Positions 1 to 5,608 of a stretch of 5,608 nt of DNA are shown one piece after another. The translations under genes and the position numbers were made by a program. Origin of the DNA: Gemmatimonadota bacterium. GTDB taxonomy: Bacteria > Gemmatimonadota > Gemmatimonadetes > Gemmatimonadales > Gemmatimonadaceae. Numbering within the stretch: the stretch's first letter is position 1; each line of letters begins with the position of its first letter. The DNA lies in the NCBI GenBank assembly GCA_003131365.1, contig PKVB01000224.1, forward strand, positions 10,390-15,997, written 5' to 3'. The notes under the pieces were generated by a model. The model had not been told where the DNA came from and ran no database searches. It saw only the letters and a list, made by a program, of their open reading frames with translations.

Positions 1-149
1 CTCGCCAATTCATCGCGCGGCCTTGTGCGGATCACGCCGCACTCTATGAGCGTGAGCGGGCCATGCCCTTCCTTCCGAACTACCCCGTAGCCGGTTACCG
101 CGGTGCCGGGATCTATCCCGAGTATTACGACGGGTGCGGCATCACGCAC
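1..149 (-). CDS. ruvC: RuvC Holliday-junction endonuclease, N-terminal part (cut by left edge)
   Basis: RuvC is the endonuclease that resolves Holliday junctions together with the RuvAB branch-migration motor. Translating the minus strand from 149 gives about 49 residues and then leaves the window. The frame reads VVILGIDPGTAVTGYGVV and then continues to an ECGVIRT segment. This is the RuvC N-terminal signature, and its Asp in the GIDPG motif (residue 13 from this start) is the first catalytic metal-binding acidic residue of the family. The remaining acidic residues lie outside the window. The start is uncertain. A GTG at 149-147 overlaps the end of yebC by 8 bases. An in-frame ATG at 167-165 would add six residues and lengthen the overlap to 26 bases. 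Neither has a clear Shine-Dalgarno sequence, so translation is probably coupled to yebC. The yebC-ruvC order is common in bacteria. The identification is firm and only the start is in doubt. Confidence 0.93.
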   Translation of the reverse strand, partial: MRDAAPVVILGIDPGTAVTGYGVVRKEGHGPLTLIECGVIRTRPRDELA

Positions 150-885
150 CGGACATTTGCTCGACATCCATGTCGAAATTCGCGGAGACCTTCTGCACGT
201 CGTCGAGCGTCTCGAGGTCTTCCAGCAGCTTGATCAGCGACTCCGCGTTCTTTCCTTCGACGCGCACCGTCGACTTGGGAATGAACGCGATCTCCGACTC
301 GGCGATCGCTATTCCCTTTGCCTTGATCGCGTCCTCGACGTGGTGCATCCCGTGCGGATCCGTGGTCACGATGTACTGCTCGCCTTCCGCCCTGAAATCC
401 TCGGCGCCGCCGTCGAGCGCGACCTCGAGCACCATGTCTTCATCGTATTTGCTGGCCTCGATATAGATCTGCCCCTTCCGATCGAACAGGTACGACACCG
501 AGTGCGGGGGTCCGAGGTTGCCGCCGAGTCGCGTGAGCTTGTGGCGGATTTCGGCGACGGTGCGGGTGGGATTGTCGCTCAGGGCCGAGATAAGGATGGC
601 TACCCCGCCTGGCCCATAGCCTTCGTACGTCACCTCGACGTAGTGGACGCCTTCCAGCTCACCCGTTCCCTTCTTGATCGCGCGCTCGATGTTTTCCTTG
701 GGCATCGATCCGGCCTTCGCCGCATCGATCGCGGTTCGCAGCCGCGGATTGTGGGCGGGATCGCCACCAGCCAGCTTCGCGGCCATCGTGATCTCGCGAA
801 TGAGCTTGGTGAACTGCGCCCCGCGCTTCGCGTCGGTCGCAGCCTTGTAGTGCTTGATCTGCTTCCATTTGGAATGACCGGCCAT
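142..885 (-). CDS. yebC: YebC/PmpR family translation/transcription factor
   Basis: This is a complete 247-residue protein, the normal length for the family. YebC/PmpR proteins were long annotated as transcriptional regulators. More recent work links them, and mitochondrial TACO1, to ribosome-associated help with translating difficult stretches such as polyproline; the cellular role here is inferred from the family. Family marks visible are GHSKW (residues 3-7), the basic region around KAATDAKRG (14-22), TKLIREI (26-32), YEGYGPGG (87-94), DNPTRT (104-109), GGNLG (121-125) and the C-terminal DDVQKVSANFD (228-238). One oddity is that the loop after GGNLG reads PPHS (126-129), where most relatives I know have a small-residue T-S-G-S type sequence. 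The ATG at 885 is chosen because MAGHSKW is the canonical N-terminus. It sits two bases after the stop of the upstream gene (TGATAATG), which suggests translational coupling. The 3' end overlaps the start of ruvC. Confidence 0.96.
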   Translation of the reverse strand: MAGHSKWKQIKHYKAATDAKRGAQFTKLIREITMAAKLAGGDPAHNPRLRTAIDAAKAGSMPKENIERAIKKGTGELEGVHYVEVTYEGYGPGGVAILISALSDNPTRTVAEIRHKLTRLGGNLGPPHSVSYLFDRKGQIYIEASKYDEDMVLEVALDGGAEDFRAEGEQYIVTTDPHGMHHVEDAIKAKGIAIAESEIAFIPKSTVRVEGKNAESLIKLLEDLETLDDVQKVSANFDMDVEQMSGA

Positions 886-887
886 TA

Positions 888-1322
888 TCAGCTCGGTTGA
901 GATTGAGTCACTGTATGTCGCGCGTGTCCCATCGCCGGCGACGCGGATAGCTCTTGCATCAGTGCGGTCAGCTCCGCGCGTGACGCCTCATCTAACTGCG
1001 CGGAAGCGGCTTTCACAAGGTCGGCAAATGCGATCACGCAGCGCTCCCGGTCGAATCCGCTTAGCGCCCCGAAAATGCCAAACGCCGTTGACCTGATTCC
1101 ACTGGGAATAGCCAGCGACGATAGCCATTGCTTGGTGTTCTCGGTGCGTTCCAGCACCTGCTCTCGTGACAGCTCGTACGGAGGAAGGATTCCCGCGCAG
1201 AGCCGACCCAGCTGGAAGCAGGCCACCAGCGTCTCCCGATCGCCGCCCAGCGATGCCCGCCCCGACAGCGTTGTCAGCGCGCGGAATCGAAAAACCGGGG
1301 TCGTGAGAGCGAAACGGGGCAT
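888..1322 (-). CDS. Conserved-looking hypothetical protein, about 144 aa, first gene of the yebC-ruvC unit
   Basis: I do not recognise this protein. It reads as a soluble, mostly helical protein: an N-terminal stretch rich in Phe, Arg and Thr (MPRFALTTPVFRFRALTTL), then likely helices at about residues 27-45, 51-70, 88-108 and 111-127, and a polar Ser/Thr/His tail that is probably disordered. There are three cysteines (C36, C42, C95 from this start), no signal peptide and no membrane segment. It is judged real because the frame fills the space between the divergent control region and yebC and ends two bases before yebC's ATG. The start is ambiguous. The ATG at 1322-1320 has GGAGG 12 bases upstream. 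An in-frame GTG at 1334-1332 gives 148 residues with GGAGG touching the start codon, too close to act as a ribosome site, but a -10-like TAGATT lies 6 bases before it, as in a leaderless transcript. A role connected to YebC or RuvC is only suggested by position. Confidence 0.75.
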   Translation of the reverse strand: MPRFALTTPVFRFRALTTLSGRASLGGDRETLVACFQLGRLCAGILPPYELSREQVLERTENTKQWLSSLAIPSGIRSTAFGIFGALSGFDRERCVIAFADLVKAASAQLDEASRAELTALMQELSASPAMGHARHTVTQSQPS

Positions 1323-1334
1323 CTGGCCGATCAC

Positions 1335-1339
1335 CCTCC
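1335..1339 (-). promoter_or_regulatory. GGAGG Shine-Dalgarno candidate that bears on the start of the hypothetical gene
   Basis: The minus strand reads CGGAGGGTGATCGGCCAGATG across 1340-1320. The GGAGG core is 12 bases before the ATG at 1322 (11 if counted as GGAGGG), slightly long but usable. It directly abuts the GTG at 1334. If it is a working ribosome site, translation begins at the ATG. If transcription starts at about 1334 from the overlapping -10-like hexamer, this GGAGG would lie outside the mRNA and the gene would start at the GTG. The two readings exclude each other. Confidence 0.4.
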
Positions 1340-1340
1340 G

Positions 1341-1346
1341 AATCTA
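1341..1346 (-). promoter_or_regulatory. Possible -10 element (TAGATT) of the leftward unit
   Basis: On the minus strand, TAGATT matches four of six positions of the TATAAT consensus, including the key first, second and last bases. It lies 6 bases before the GTG at 1334, so transcription from it would begin at or very near that codon. The hexamer 17 bases upstream (TAGCCG on the minus strand, 1369-1364) matches the -35 consensus at only three positions, so support is weak. Confidence 0.25.
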
Positions 1347-1373
1347 GGCACGGACTCCGCCCCCGGCTACATT
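1345..1373 (+). promoter_or_regulatory. Candidate sigma70-type promoter for the porX-like operon, leaderless layout
   Basis: TAGGCA at 1345-1350 (four of six matches to TTGACA) and TACATT at 1368-1373 (four of six matches to TATAAT) are separated by exactly 17 bases. The -10-like box ends 7 bases before the ATG at 1381, so the predicted transcription start is at or next to the start codon, leaving no room for a ribosome site. The bases before the ATG (CCGAAGT) contain no good Shine-Dalgarno, which fits a leaderless mRNA. The spacer includes a small interrupted palindrome, CGGACTCCG (1351-1359), which could be an operator half or chance in GC-rich DNA. A direct repeat TCCGAA occurs at 1337-1342 and 1373-1378. 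Inspection only; no profile was run. Confidence 0.35.
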
Positions 1374-1380
1374 CCGAAGT

Positions 1381-2961
1381 ATGGCCGTTCCGGTCCTGAA
1401 CCCCCCAAAATCGATACTGTGGGTGGACGACGAGGGTGAGCTTCTCGAGCCTCACCGCATCTTCCTTCGCTCCAAGGGCTATACCGTAGAGTGGGCGTCC
1501 AACGCCGACGACGCGATGGAGCTGCTGAGGCGTCGTCCGTTCGACATCATCCTGCTCGACGAGCAGATGCCCGGCAAGCGCGGGCTCGAGGTCTACCGCG
1601 ACGTGCGCGAGATCGCGCCGGCCATACCGGTGGTGATGGTGACCAAGAGCGAAGAGGACTCGACGCTCAAGGAAGCGATCGGCGTCAACGTCCGCGACTA
1701 TCTGGTCAAGCCGATCAATCCGCGGCAGGTGCTCACGGTCGTGACGCGGATCCTCGAGGGTCCACGGATCCGCCAGCAGGCAATCGCGAGGAGCTTCGTC
1801 GAGCGATTCCGCGCGATCGAGCTGGAGCGCGACCGCAATCTCGACTGGCGCGGGTGGATCGACCGTTACGACGAGCTGGTGCGCTGGGACGTGGACTTGG
1901 CCGCCGCCGGCGAAATGGGGCTCTACGAATCGCTGCAGGGGCTCTATCCCGACATGCATCGCGAGTTCGCGTTGTACATGAAGAGCAACTATCCCGAGTG
2001 GCTCAAAAATCTCGAAGGGAACAGGCCTCCGCTCTCGATAGACATCGTCTCCGAATTTCTGCTGCCCATTCTCGAGCGCGACAAGGCGGCGGTGTTCATC
2101 GTCGTCGATTGCCTGCGGCTGGATCAGTGGCGCGTGCTGGAGCCTTTGCTCGCTCCGTTCTTCGACACCGAGACCACGCACTACTTCGCCGTGCTTCCGA
2201 CGGCGACGCCGTACTCGCGCAACTCGCTCTTCAGCGGACTTTTTCCGGGCGAGATCGCGGCGCGCCTTCCCGATTGGTGGGGCAACGCCGATCGCGAGGA
2301 CGAATCGCTCAACGCCCACGAGAAGGAGCTCCTGGAATCGCATCTCCTGGAGCTGTGCGGCAAGACGCCGGTTCGCTACCAGAAGATCTCGACCTCCGCC
2401 AACTCCGACGAGCTGGAGCGGCACCTGGGCACCGCTATCGGTCCCGAAGGCGTCAGTGCCTTCGTGTTCAACTTCGTCGACTTGTTGACCCATGGGCGGA
2501 GCGAGTCGCAAATATTGTATGAAGTTGCACGGGATGAAATCGCCCTTCGACAGATTACTCGGCAGTGGTTCCAGCGGTCGGCGCTGTTCAGCGTGCTGAA
2601 GGAAGCATCGCGGCGGAAGATCTCCGTGCTCCTCACCACCGATCATGGCTCGATCCACTGCAACACCCCCGCGACGGTGTACGCCAAGCGCGACGCGAGC
2701 GCCAACCTGCGCTACAAGTTCGGCGAGGATCTGCGCGCCGAGCGTCCGGAGCAGGCGCTGCTGTTTTCGAACGAAGACATGCTGCGGCTGCCGCGGCGCG
2801 GCGCGGGTGGCAACACGCTGCTCGCGACCAATGACTGTTTCTTCGTCTATCCGACGAAACTGCGTGAGTACCAGAGCAGATACCGCGGATCGTTCCTCCA
2901 CGGCGGCGTGACGCCGGAGGAAGTAATTCTCCCGTTGGCGCTGCTCACGCCGCGCCGATAA
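1381..2961 (+). CDS. porX: PorX-like response regulator: receiver domain fused to PglZ (alkaline-phosphatase superfamily) domain
   Basis: This is a complete 526-residue protein, close to the length of Porphyromonas PorX. Three parts are visible. The receiver domain (about 9-125) has acidic pocket D16/D17, phospho-acceptor D60 (LLDEQMPG), T88 and K110-P111, all intact. A helical linker (about 130-210) matches the three-helix bundle of PorX. The PglZ/alkaline-phosphatase-like domain (about 215-526) carries D243 (VVDCLRLDQW), the PTATPYSRNSLFSG motif with the candidate nucleophile Thr (T274 or T276), D367 and H371 (FVDLLTHGR), D421-H422 (LTTDHGS) and H507 (SFLHGGVTPEE). That is a full two-metal set, so an active phosphohydrolase is likely. 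In Bacteroidota, PorX controls the type IX secretion system and was reported to be a zinc phosphodiesterase acting on oligonucleotides. The role here is unknown, and no sensor kinase or secretion gene is in view. The ATG at 1381 lacks a Shine-Dalgarno and may be read leaderless. The stop is 5 bases before the exporter gene. The gene symbol reflects homology, not proven function. Confidence 0.92.
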   Translation: MAVPVLNPPKSILWVDDEGELLEPHRIFLRSKGYTVEWASNADDAMELLRRRPFDIILLDEQMPGKRGLEVYRDVREIAPAIPVVMVTKSEEDSTLKEAIGVNVRDYLVKPINPRQVLTVVTRILEGPRIRQQAIARSFVERFRAIELERDRNLDWRGWIDRYDELVRWDVDLAAAGEMGLYESLQGLYPDMHREFALYMKSNYPEWLKNLEGNRPPLSIDIVSEFLLPILERDKAAVFIVVDCLRLDQWRVLEPLLAPFFDTETTHYFAVLPTATPYSRNSLFSGLFPGEIAARLPDWWGNADREDESLNAHEKELLESHLLELCGKTPVRYQKISTSANSDELERHLGTAIGPEGVSAFVFNFVDLLTHGRSESQILYEVARDEIALRQITRQWFQRSALFSVLKEASRRKISVLLTTDHGSIHCNTPATVYAKRDASANLRYKFGEDLRAERPEQALLFSNEDMLRLPRRGAGGNTLLATNDCFFVYPTKLREYQSRYRGSFLHGGVTPEEVILPLALLTPRR

Positions 2962-2966
2962 CTCGA

Positions 2967-4841
2967 TTGCGGGCTTCAAACCCAATCAGCAAGAGGCTTC
3001 TCCCGTACCTGCGCCCGCACGCGTGGCGGATGGCGATCACGATCGCATGCAACCTGCTCGCGGCGCTGCTCGACGGCTTTGCGATCGCGCTGTTGATCCC
3101 GTTCCTCAACATCCTCTTCCACCAGCCGTCGACATCGCTCAAGTCGGGGTGGGTCGCCAAGCTCCTCAACGCGACGGTGGGAAGTCAGATCATTCCCGGC
3201 GACGAGATGCGGTCGCTGCGCAACGTCATCCTGCTCGTCATGGCGTCGGTGCTGCTCAAGAATCTGCTGGTGTGGATCGCGGGGCAGTTCGGAGCGACGC
3301 TGCAGGAGTTCGTGACGCGCGACCTCCGCAACGCCGTCTACCGCCACCTCGCGCACCTTCCGCTCGGCTACTTCACCCAAATGAAGGCCGGGCAGATCCT
3401 CTCGCGCGTGATCAACGACACGTACGAGACGCGCCTCATTCTCACCCAGATCGTGACGCAATCGCTCCAGAGCGCATCGCTCGTCCTGGTCTACATCGCG
3501 ATCCTGTTCAGCATTTCGTGGAAGCTGACGCTCATCGCGCTCATCATCCTGCCGCTGCTGGGAATCTCGCTCCAGCCGATGCTCAAGAAGCTGAGGAAGG
3601 GCAACCTCCGCCGAGGCAACATGCACGGCGAGATGACGAGCGTGCTGCAGGAGACGATCAGCGGCATCCGCCTGGTGAAAGCATCGGGCACCGAGAGCTA
3701 CGAGGAATCCCGATTCGCCGACGGAAGCAACAAGTACGCGCGCAGCAGTCTCAAGATGACAAGGTTGGCGCTGGTGGCGCCGCCGGTTACCGAGGTCATT
3801 GGAACTCTGATCGCGGTCCTGGTCCTCTGGATCGGGGCGTGGCAGGTGTTGTCGAGCGGAACGATGACCGGCGCGACGCTGCTCGCGTTCCTTACACTCG
3901 TTCTGCGCCTCCTCCAGCCGTTGAAGCAGCTCTCGCAGATGCGGACCACCGCGCAGTCGTCGCTCGCGTCCGCCGAGAGATTGTTCGAGATCCTGGATTC
4001 GCCGGCGGAATTTCAGCGCGATCCCGGCACGCGGGACAAGGCGGCGTTCGAGCGCGATCTCCGGTTCGAGAATGTCACGTTCGCCTACGAGGCCGCGACA
4101 GTTCTCTCCGGCATCGATCTCATCGCCCGCAAAGGAGAAGTGGTCGCGCTCGTTGGTCCGAGCGGCTCGGGGAAGAGCACGCTGGTGGATCTGATTCCGC
4201 GATTCTACGAGCCCGTCAAGGGAAGAATCCTCCTCGACGGAATCGACACGCGCGAGATCAAGCTGCCGGCGCTCCGCGCGCTGACCGGAATCGTGAGCCA
4301 GGAGACGGTCCTCTTCCACGATACGGTTCGCAACAACATCGCTTACGGAGCAGGAGAGAACTACACTCAGGCCCAAATCGAAGCGGCGGCAAAAGCGGCC
4401 AATGCGCATAGCTTCATCGTGGAGCTGCCGCGCGGCTACGACACCATGCTGGGAGAGCGTGGGACCAGGCTCTCCGGCGGCCAGCGACAGCGCCTGGCGA
4501 TAGCGCGGGCCTTGCTCAGTGACCCGCCTATCCTCATTCTCGATGAAGCCACTTCCGCGCTCGATACCGAGTCGGAGCGGCTGGTGCAGGAAGCAGTTGA
4601 CCGGCTCTTGCAGGGGAGGACGGTGTTCGTGATCGCGCACAGGCTGTCAACGGTCACGCACGCCGATCAGATCATCGTTCTCGATCGCGGTGAGATCGTC
4701 GAGCGCGGAACGCATGCCGAGCTGCTGGCGAAGCGAGGGGCGTACTCGAGGCTCTATACATTGCAGTTCGGTGGCGGGAATGGAGAAGCCGGCGGCGCCG
4801 CGGCATCCACTCCCAGCCGGATGGTTCCTTCAGCAGGGTAA
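2967..4841 (+). CDS. MsbA-like ABC exporter, fused membrane and ATPase domains
   Basis: This is a complete 624-residue half-transporter expected to work as a homodimer in the inner membrane. The N-terminal type IV exporter membrane domain has about six helices (roughly 23-51, 84-108, 163-182, 185-202, 266-295, 303-320). The loop after the first helix is fairly long (about 52-83). The ATPase domain (about 365-601) has A-loop Y374, Walker A GPSGSGKST (397-405), Q-loop Q445, signature LSGGQ (502-506), Walker B ILILDE with catalytic E527, D-loop SALD (530-533) and switch H558. All are canonical, so it should be active. It resembles the MsbA/lipid-exporter group, but the substrate cannot be read from sequence. 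The adjoining glycosyltransferase favours a lipid-linked glycan or lipid. The start is a TTG at 2967, five bases after the porX-like stop; the next in-frame ATG (3030) would remove part of the N-terminal amphipathic segment. No Shine-Dalgarno is seen, so translational coupling is likely. A Gly/Ala/Ser-rich tail (602-624) extends past the normal domain end. Confidence 0.94.
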   Translation: MRASNPISKRLLPYLRPHAWRMAITIACNLLAALLDGFAIALLIPFLNILFHQPSTSLKSGWVAKLLNATVGSQIIPGDEMRSLRNVILLVMASVLLKNLLVWIAGQFGATLQEFVTRDLRNAVYRHLAHLPLGYFTQMKAGQILSRVINDTYETRLILTQIVTQSLQSASLVLVYIAILFSISWKLTLIALIILPLLGISLQPMLKKLRKGNLRRGNMHGEMTSVLQETISGIRLVKASGTESYEESRFADGSNKYARSSLKMTRLALVAPPVTEVIGTLIAVLVLWIGAWQVLSSGTMTGATLLAFLTLVLRLLQPLKQLSQMRTTAQSSLASAERLFEILDSPAEFQRDPGTRDKAAFERDLRFENVTFAYEAATVLSGIDLIARKGEVVALVGPSGSGKSTLVDLIPRFYEPVKGRILLDGIDTREIKLPALRALTGIVSQETVLFHDTVRNNIAYGAGENYTQAQIEAAAKAANAHSFIVELPRGYDTMLGERGTRLSGGQRQRLAIARALLSDPPILILDEATSALDTESERLVQEAVDRLLQGRTVFVIAHRLSTVTHADQIIVLDRGEIVERGTHAELLAKRGAYSRLYTLQFGGGNGEAGGAAASTPSRMVPSAG

Positions 4842-4848
4842 GCAAAGA

Positions 4849-5608
4849 GTGCACGTTCTATTTCTTCATACCGCCCGCGAATGGTCGGGCACAGCCCGCC
4901 TCTTCGCGAGAGCCGGTCGCGGCATCTCCGAGCGTGGCGCCAAGGTGACGCTGCTCGTGGCGCCGGACAGCAACGTGCATCAGGCGGTGTCGCCCCGTCG
5001 CGATCCGGGCCAGGCACGGCACACACCCATTCCCGAGCCGTTCGAGATCATTCCGTTCTCAACCGACGGCTTCTTCTTCTCGGCGGCGCGGCGACTGAAA
5101 AGGATTTTTCGCCGCTGGGACGCGGACGCCGTCTTCGTCACCACCGATCGGGAGCACCTGATCGCGGCGACCGCCTGCTGGATGAGCCGGAACGGCTCGG
5201 TGGTGCGCTGGACTCCCGCCGGAAAGAAACTCGAGATGGGTCTCTCCGGACGCTGGGCCGGGCGGCTCACCAAGACGTCGTACCTCTTCGCCAGCGACAG
5301 GGACCTGCGCGCCGCAATCGTCCCGAAAAACGCAATCGAGTCGTCGGTGGCCGAGATCGGAGTGGATGTCTCGACCTACCCGCCGAATGGCGTCACGGCC
5401 CCGGCCGCCGAGCGTGATGCGCAGGCGAGCGATCCGAAGCAGTCGGAGCTCAAGTACATCGTCTGCGTTTACGATCCCACTTCGCGCGGCCGCGCCGCTA
5501 CGGCGATCCGCACGATGTCGATGCTGTCGCCCAGGCATCCGAATCTGAGGCTGATGATCGTGGGCCCGGGATCTGACGACGAGGACCTGAGGATGCAGGC
5601 GGCCGCGC
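4849..5608 (+). CDS. GT-B fold (GT4-like) glycosyltransferase, N-terminal part (cut by right edge)
   Basis: The first 253 residues of an open frame that leaves the window. The N-terminus MHVLFLHTAREWSGTARLFA, followed by GISERGAKVTLLVAPDS (25-41), is a Rossmann-type acceptor half: a beta strand, a glycine-bearing loop, a long helix, then a second strand. After it come a hydrophobic strand (ADAVFVTTD, 92-100) and the linker VAEIGVDVSTYPP (167-179), equivalent to the P-N-G-V-D segment of GT4 enzymes. The second half begins YIVCVYDPTSRGRAA (203-217) with a helix and then HPNLRLMIVGPGSDD (230-244), the usual HPxxxLxIVGxG strand. The donor-binding E-x7-E motif would lie beyond the edge, so activity cannot be judged. 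Such enzymes transfer sugars from nucleotide-sugars to lipid or glycan acceptors. The GTG at 4849 is chosen because it begins the first beta strand directly and is 7 bases after the exporter stop, with a weak AAAGAG ahead. No signal peptide or membrane helix is seen. Confidence 0.82.
   Translation, partial: MHVLFLHTAREWSGTARLFARAGRGISERGAKVTLLVAPDSNVHQAVSPRRDPGQARHTPIPEPFEIIPFSTDGFFFSAARRLKRIFRRWDADAVFVTTDREHLIAATACWMSRNGSVVRWTPAGKKLEMGLSGRWAGRLTKTSYLFASDRDLRAAIVPKNAIESSVAEIGVDVSTYPPNGVTAPAAERDAQASDPKQSELKYIVCVYDPTSRGRAATAIRTMSMLSPRHPNLRLMIVGPGSDDEDLRMQAAA

Noticed and set aside
103..900. A 265-codon plus-strand frame across yebC
   Set aside because: The minus strand encodes complete canonical YebC and the RuvC N-terminus; the plus-strand product has no family features.
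1335..1380. A rho-independent terminator in the intergenic region
   Set aside because: The flanking genes diverge, so no terminator is expected. The only inverted repeat (CGGACTCCG) is tiny and not followed by a T run.
1381..2961. The PglZ domain as part of a BREX or Pgl phage-defence system
   Set aside because: PglZ is a core BREX protein, but there it is not fused to a receiver domain. No other BREX gene (brxC, pglX, brxL, brxA/B) is present, and the domain order and length match PorX.
988..2985. A 665-codon open frame on the minus strand, spanning the whole porX-like gene
   Set aside because: Its translation is rich in Arg, Val, His and Glu and has no recognisable domain, while the plus strand carries a full set of receiver and PglZ motifs. 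Long antisense frames are expected opposite GC-rich genes.
3023..4411. A 462-codon plus-strand frame inside the exporter gene
   Set aside because: It is an out-of-frame reading of the exporter, with Arg/Ala/Pro-rich low-complexity sequence typical of frame-shifted GC-rich DNA.
2976..4640. A 554-codon open frame on the minus strand opposite the ABC exporter
   Set aside because: The composition is dominated by Arg, Glu, Gln, Asp and His with no motifs; it is the complement shadow of a gene with intact Walker and signature motifs.
4881..5417. A 178-codon plus-strand frame at the right end
   Set aside because: It is out of frame with the glycosyltransferase that starts at 4849, whose translation shows Rossmann strands and stays open to the window edge; this product is Arg/Gly-rich noise.

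Overview
The window is a gene-dense, GC-rich stretch of bacterial chromosome. It holds six protein genes, two of them cut by the window edges, arranged as two divergent transcription units around a short shared control region at about 1323-1380. The organism is most likely in the FCB group, and I favour Gemmatimonadota. The main clue is a full-length PorX-type protein (receiver plus PglZ/alkaline-phosphatase-like domain), a family best known from Bacteroidota and relatives, in a GC-rich genome that also carries a conventional yebC-ruvC pair. This placement is inference; no rRNA or other phylogenetic marker is present.

Left unit (minus strand, reading leftward from about 1334): a 144-148 aa protein of unknown function, then yebC two bases downstream, then ruvC, whose start overlaps the end of yebC and which runs off the left edge. 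YebC/PmpR next to the Holliday-junction resolvase RuvC is a widespread bacterial arrangement, so this side is housekeeping apart from the unknown first gene.

Right unit (plus strand, 1381 to the right edge): a PorX-like two-component response regulator with a complete set of phosphorylation and metal-binding residues, then a complete MsbA-like ABC exporter 5 bases downstream, then a GT-B glycosyltransferase 7 bases further on, which leaves the window. The tight spacing suggests one operon. A workable reading is that a phosphorylation-controlled phosphohydrolase is co-expressed with machinery that builds and exports a lipid-linked glycan or other envelope component. The functional link between regulator and exporter is inferred from position only.

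The intergenic region is short. It has a -10-like hexamer facing each way, each ending 6-7 bases before a possible start codon, which is the layout expected of leaderless mRNAs. I see no RNA genes, mobile elements, CRISPR arrays or convincing terminators. No gene-free stretch exceeds about 60 bases.
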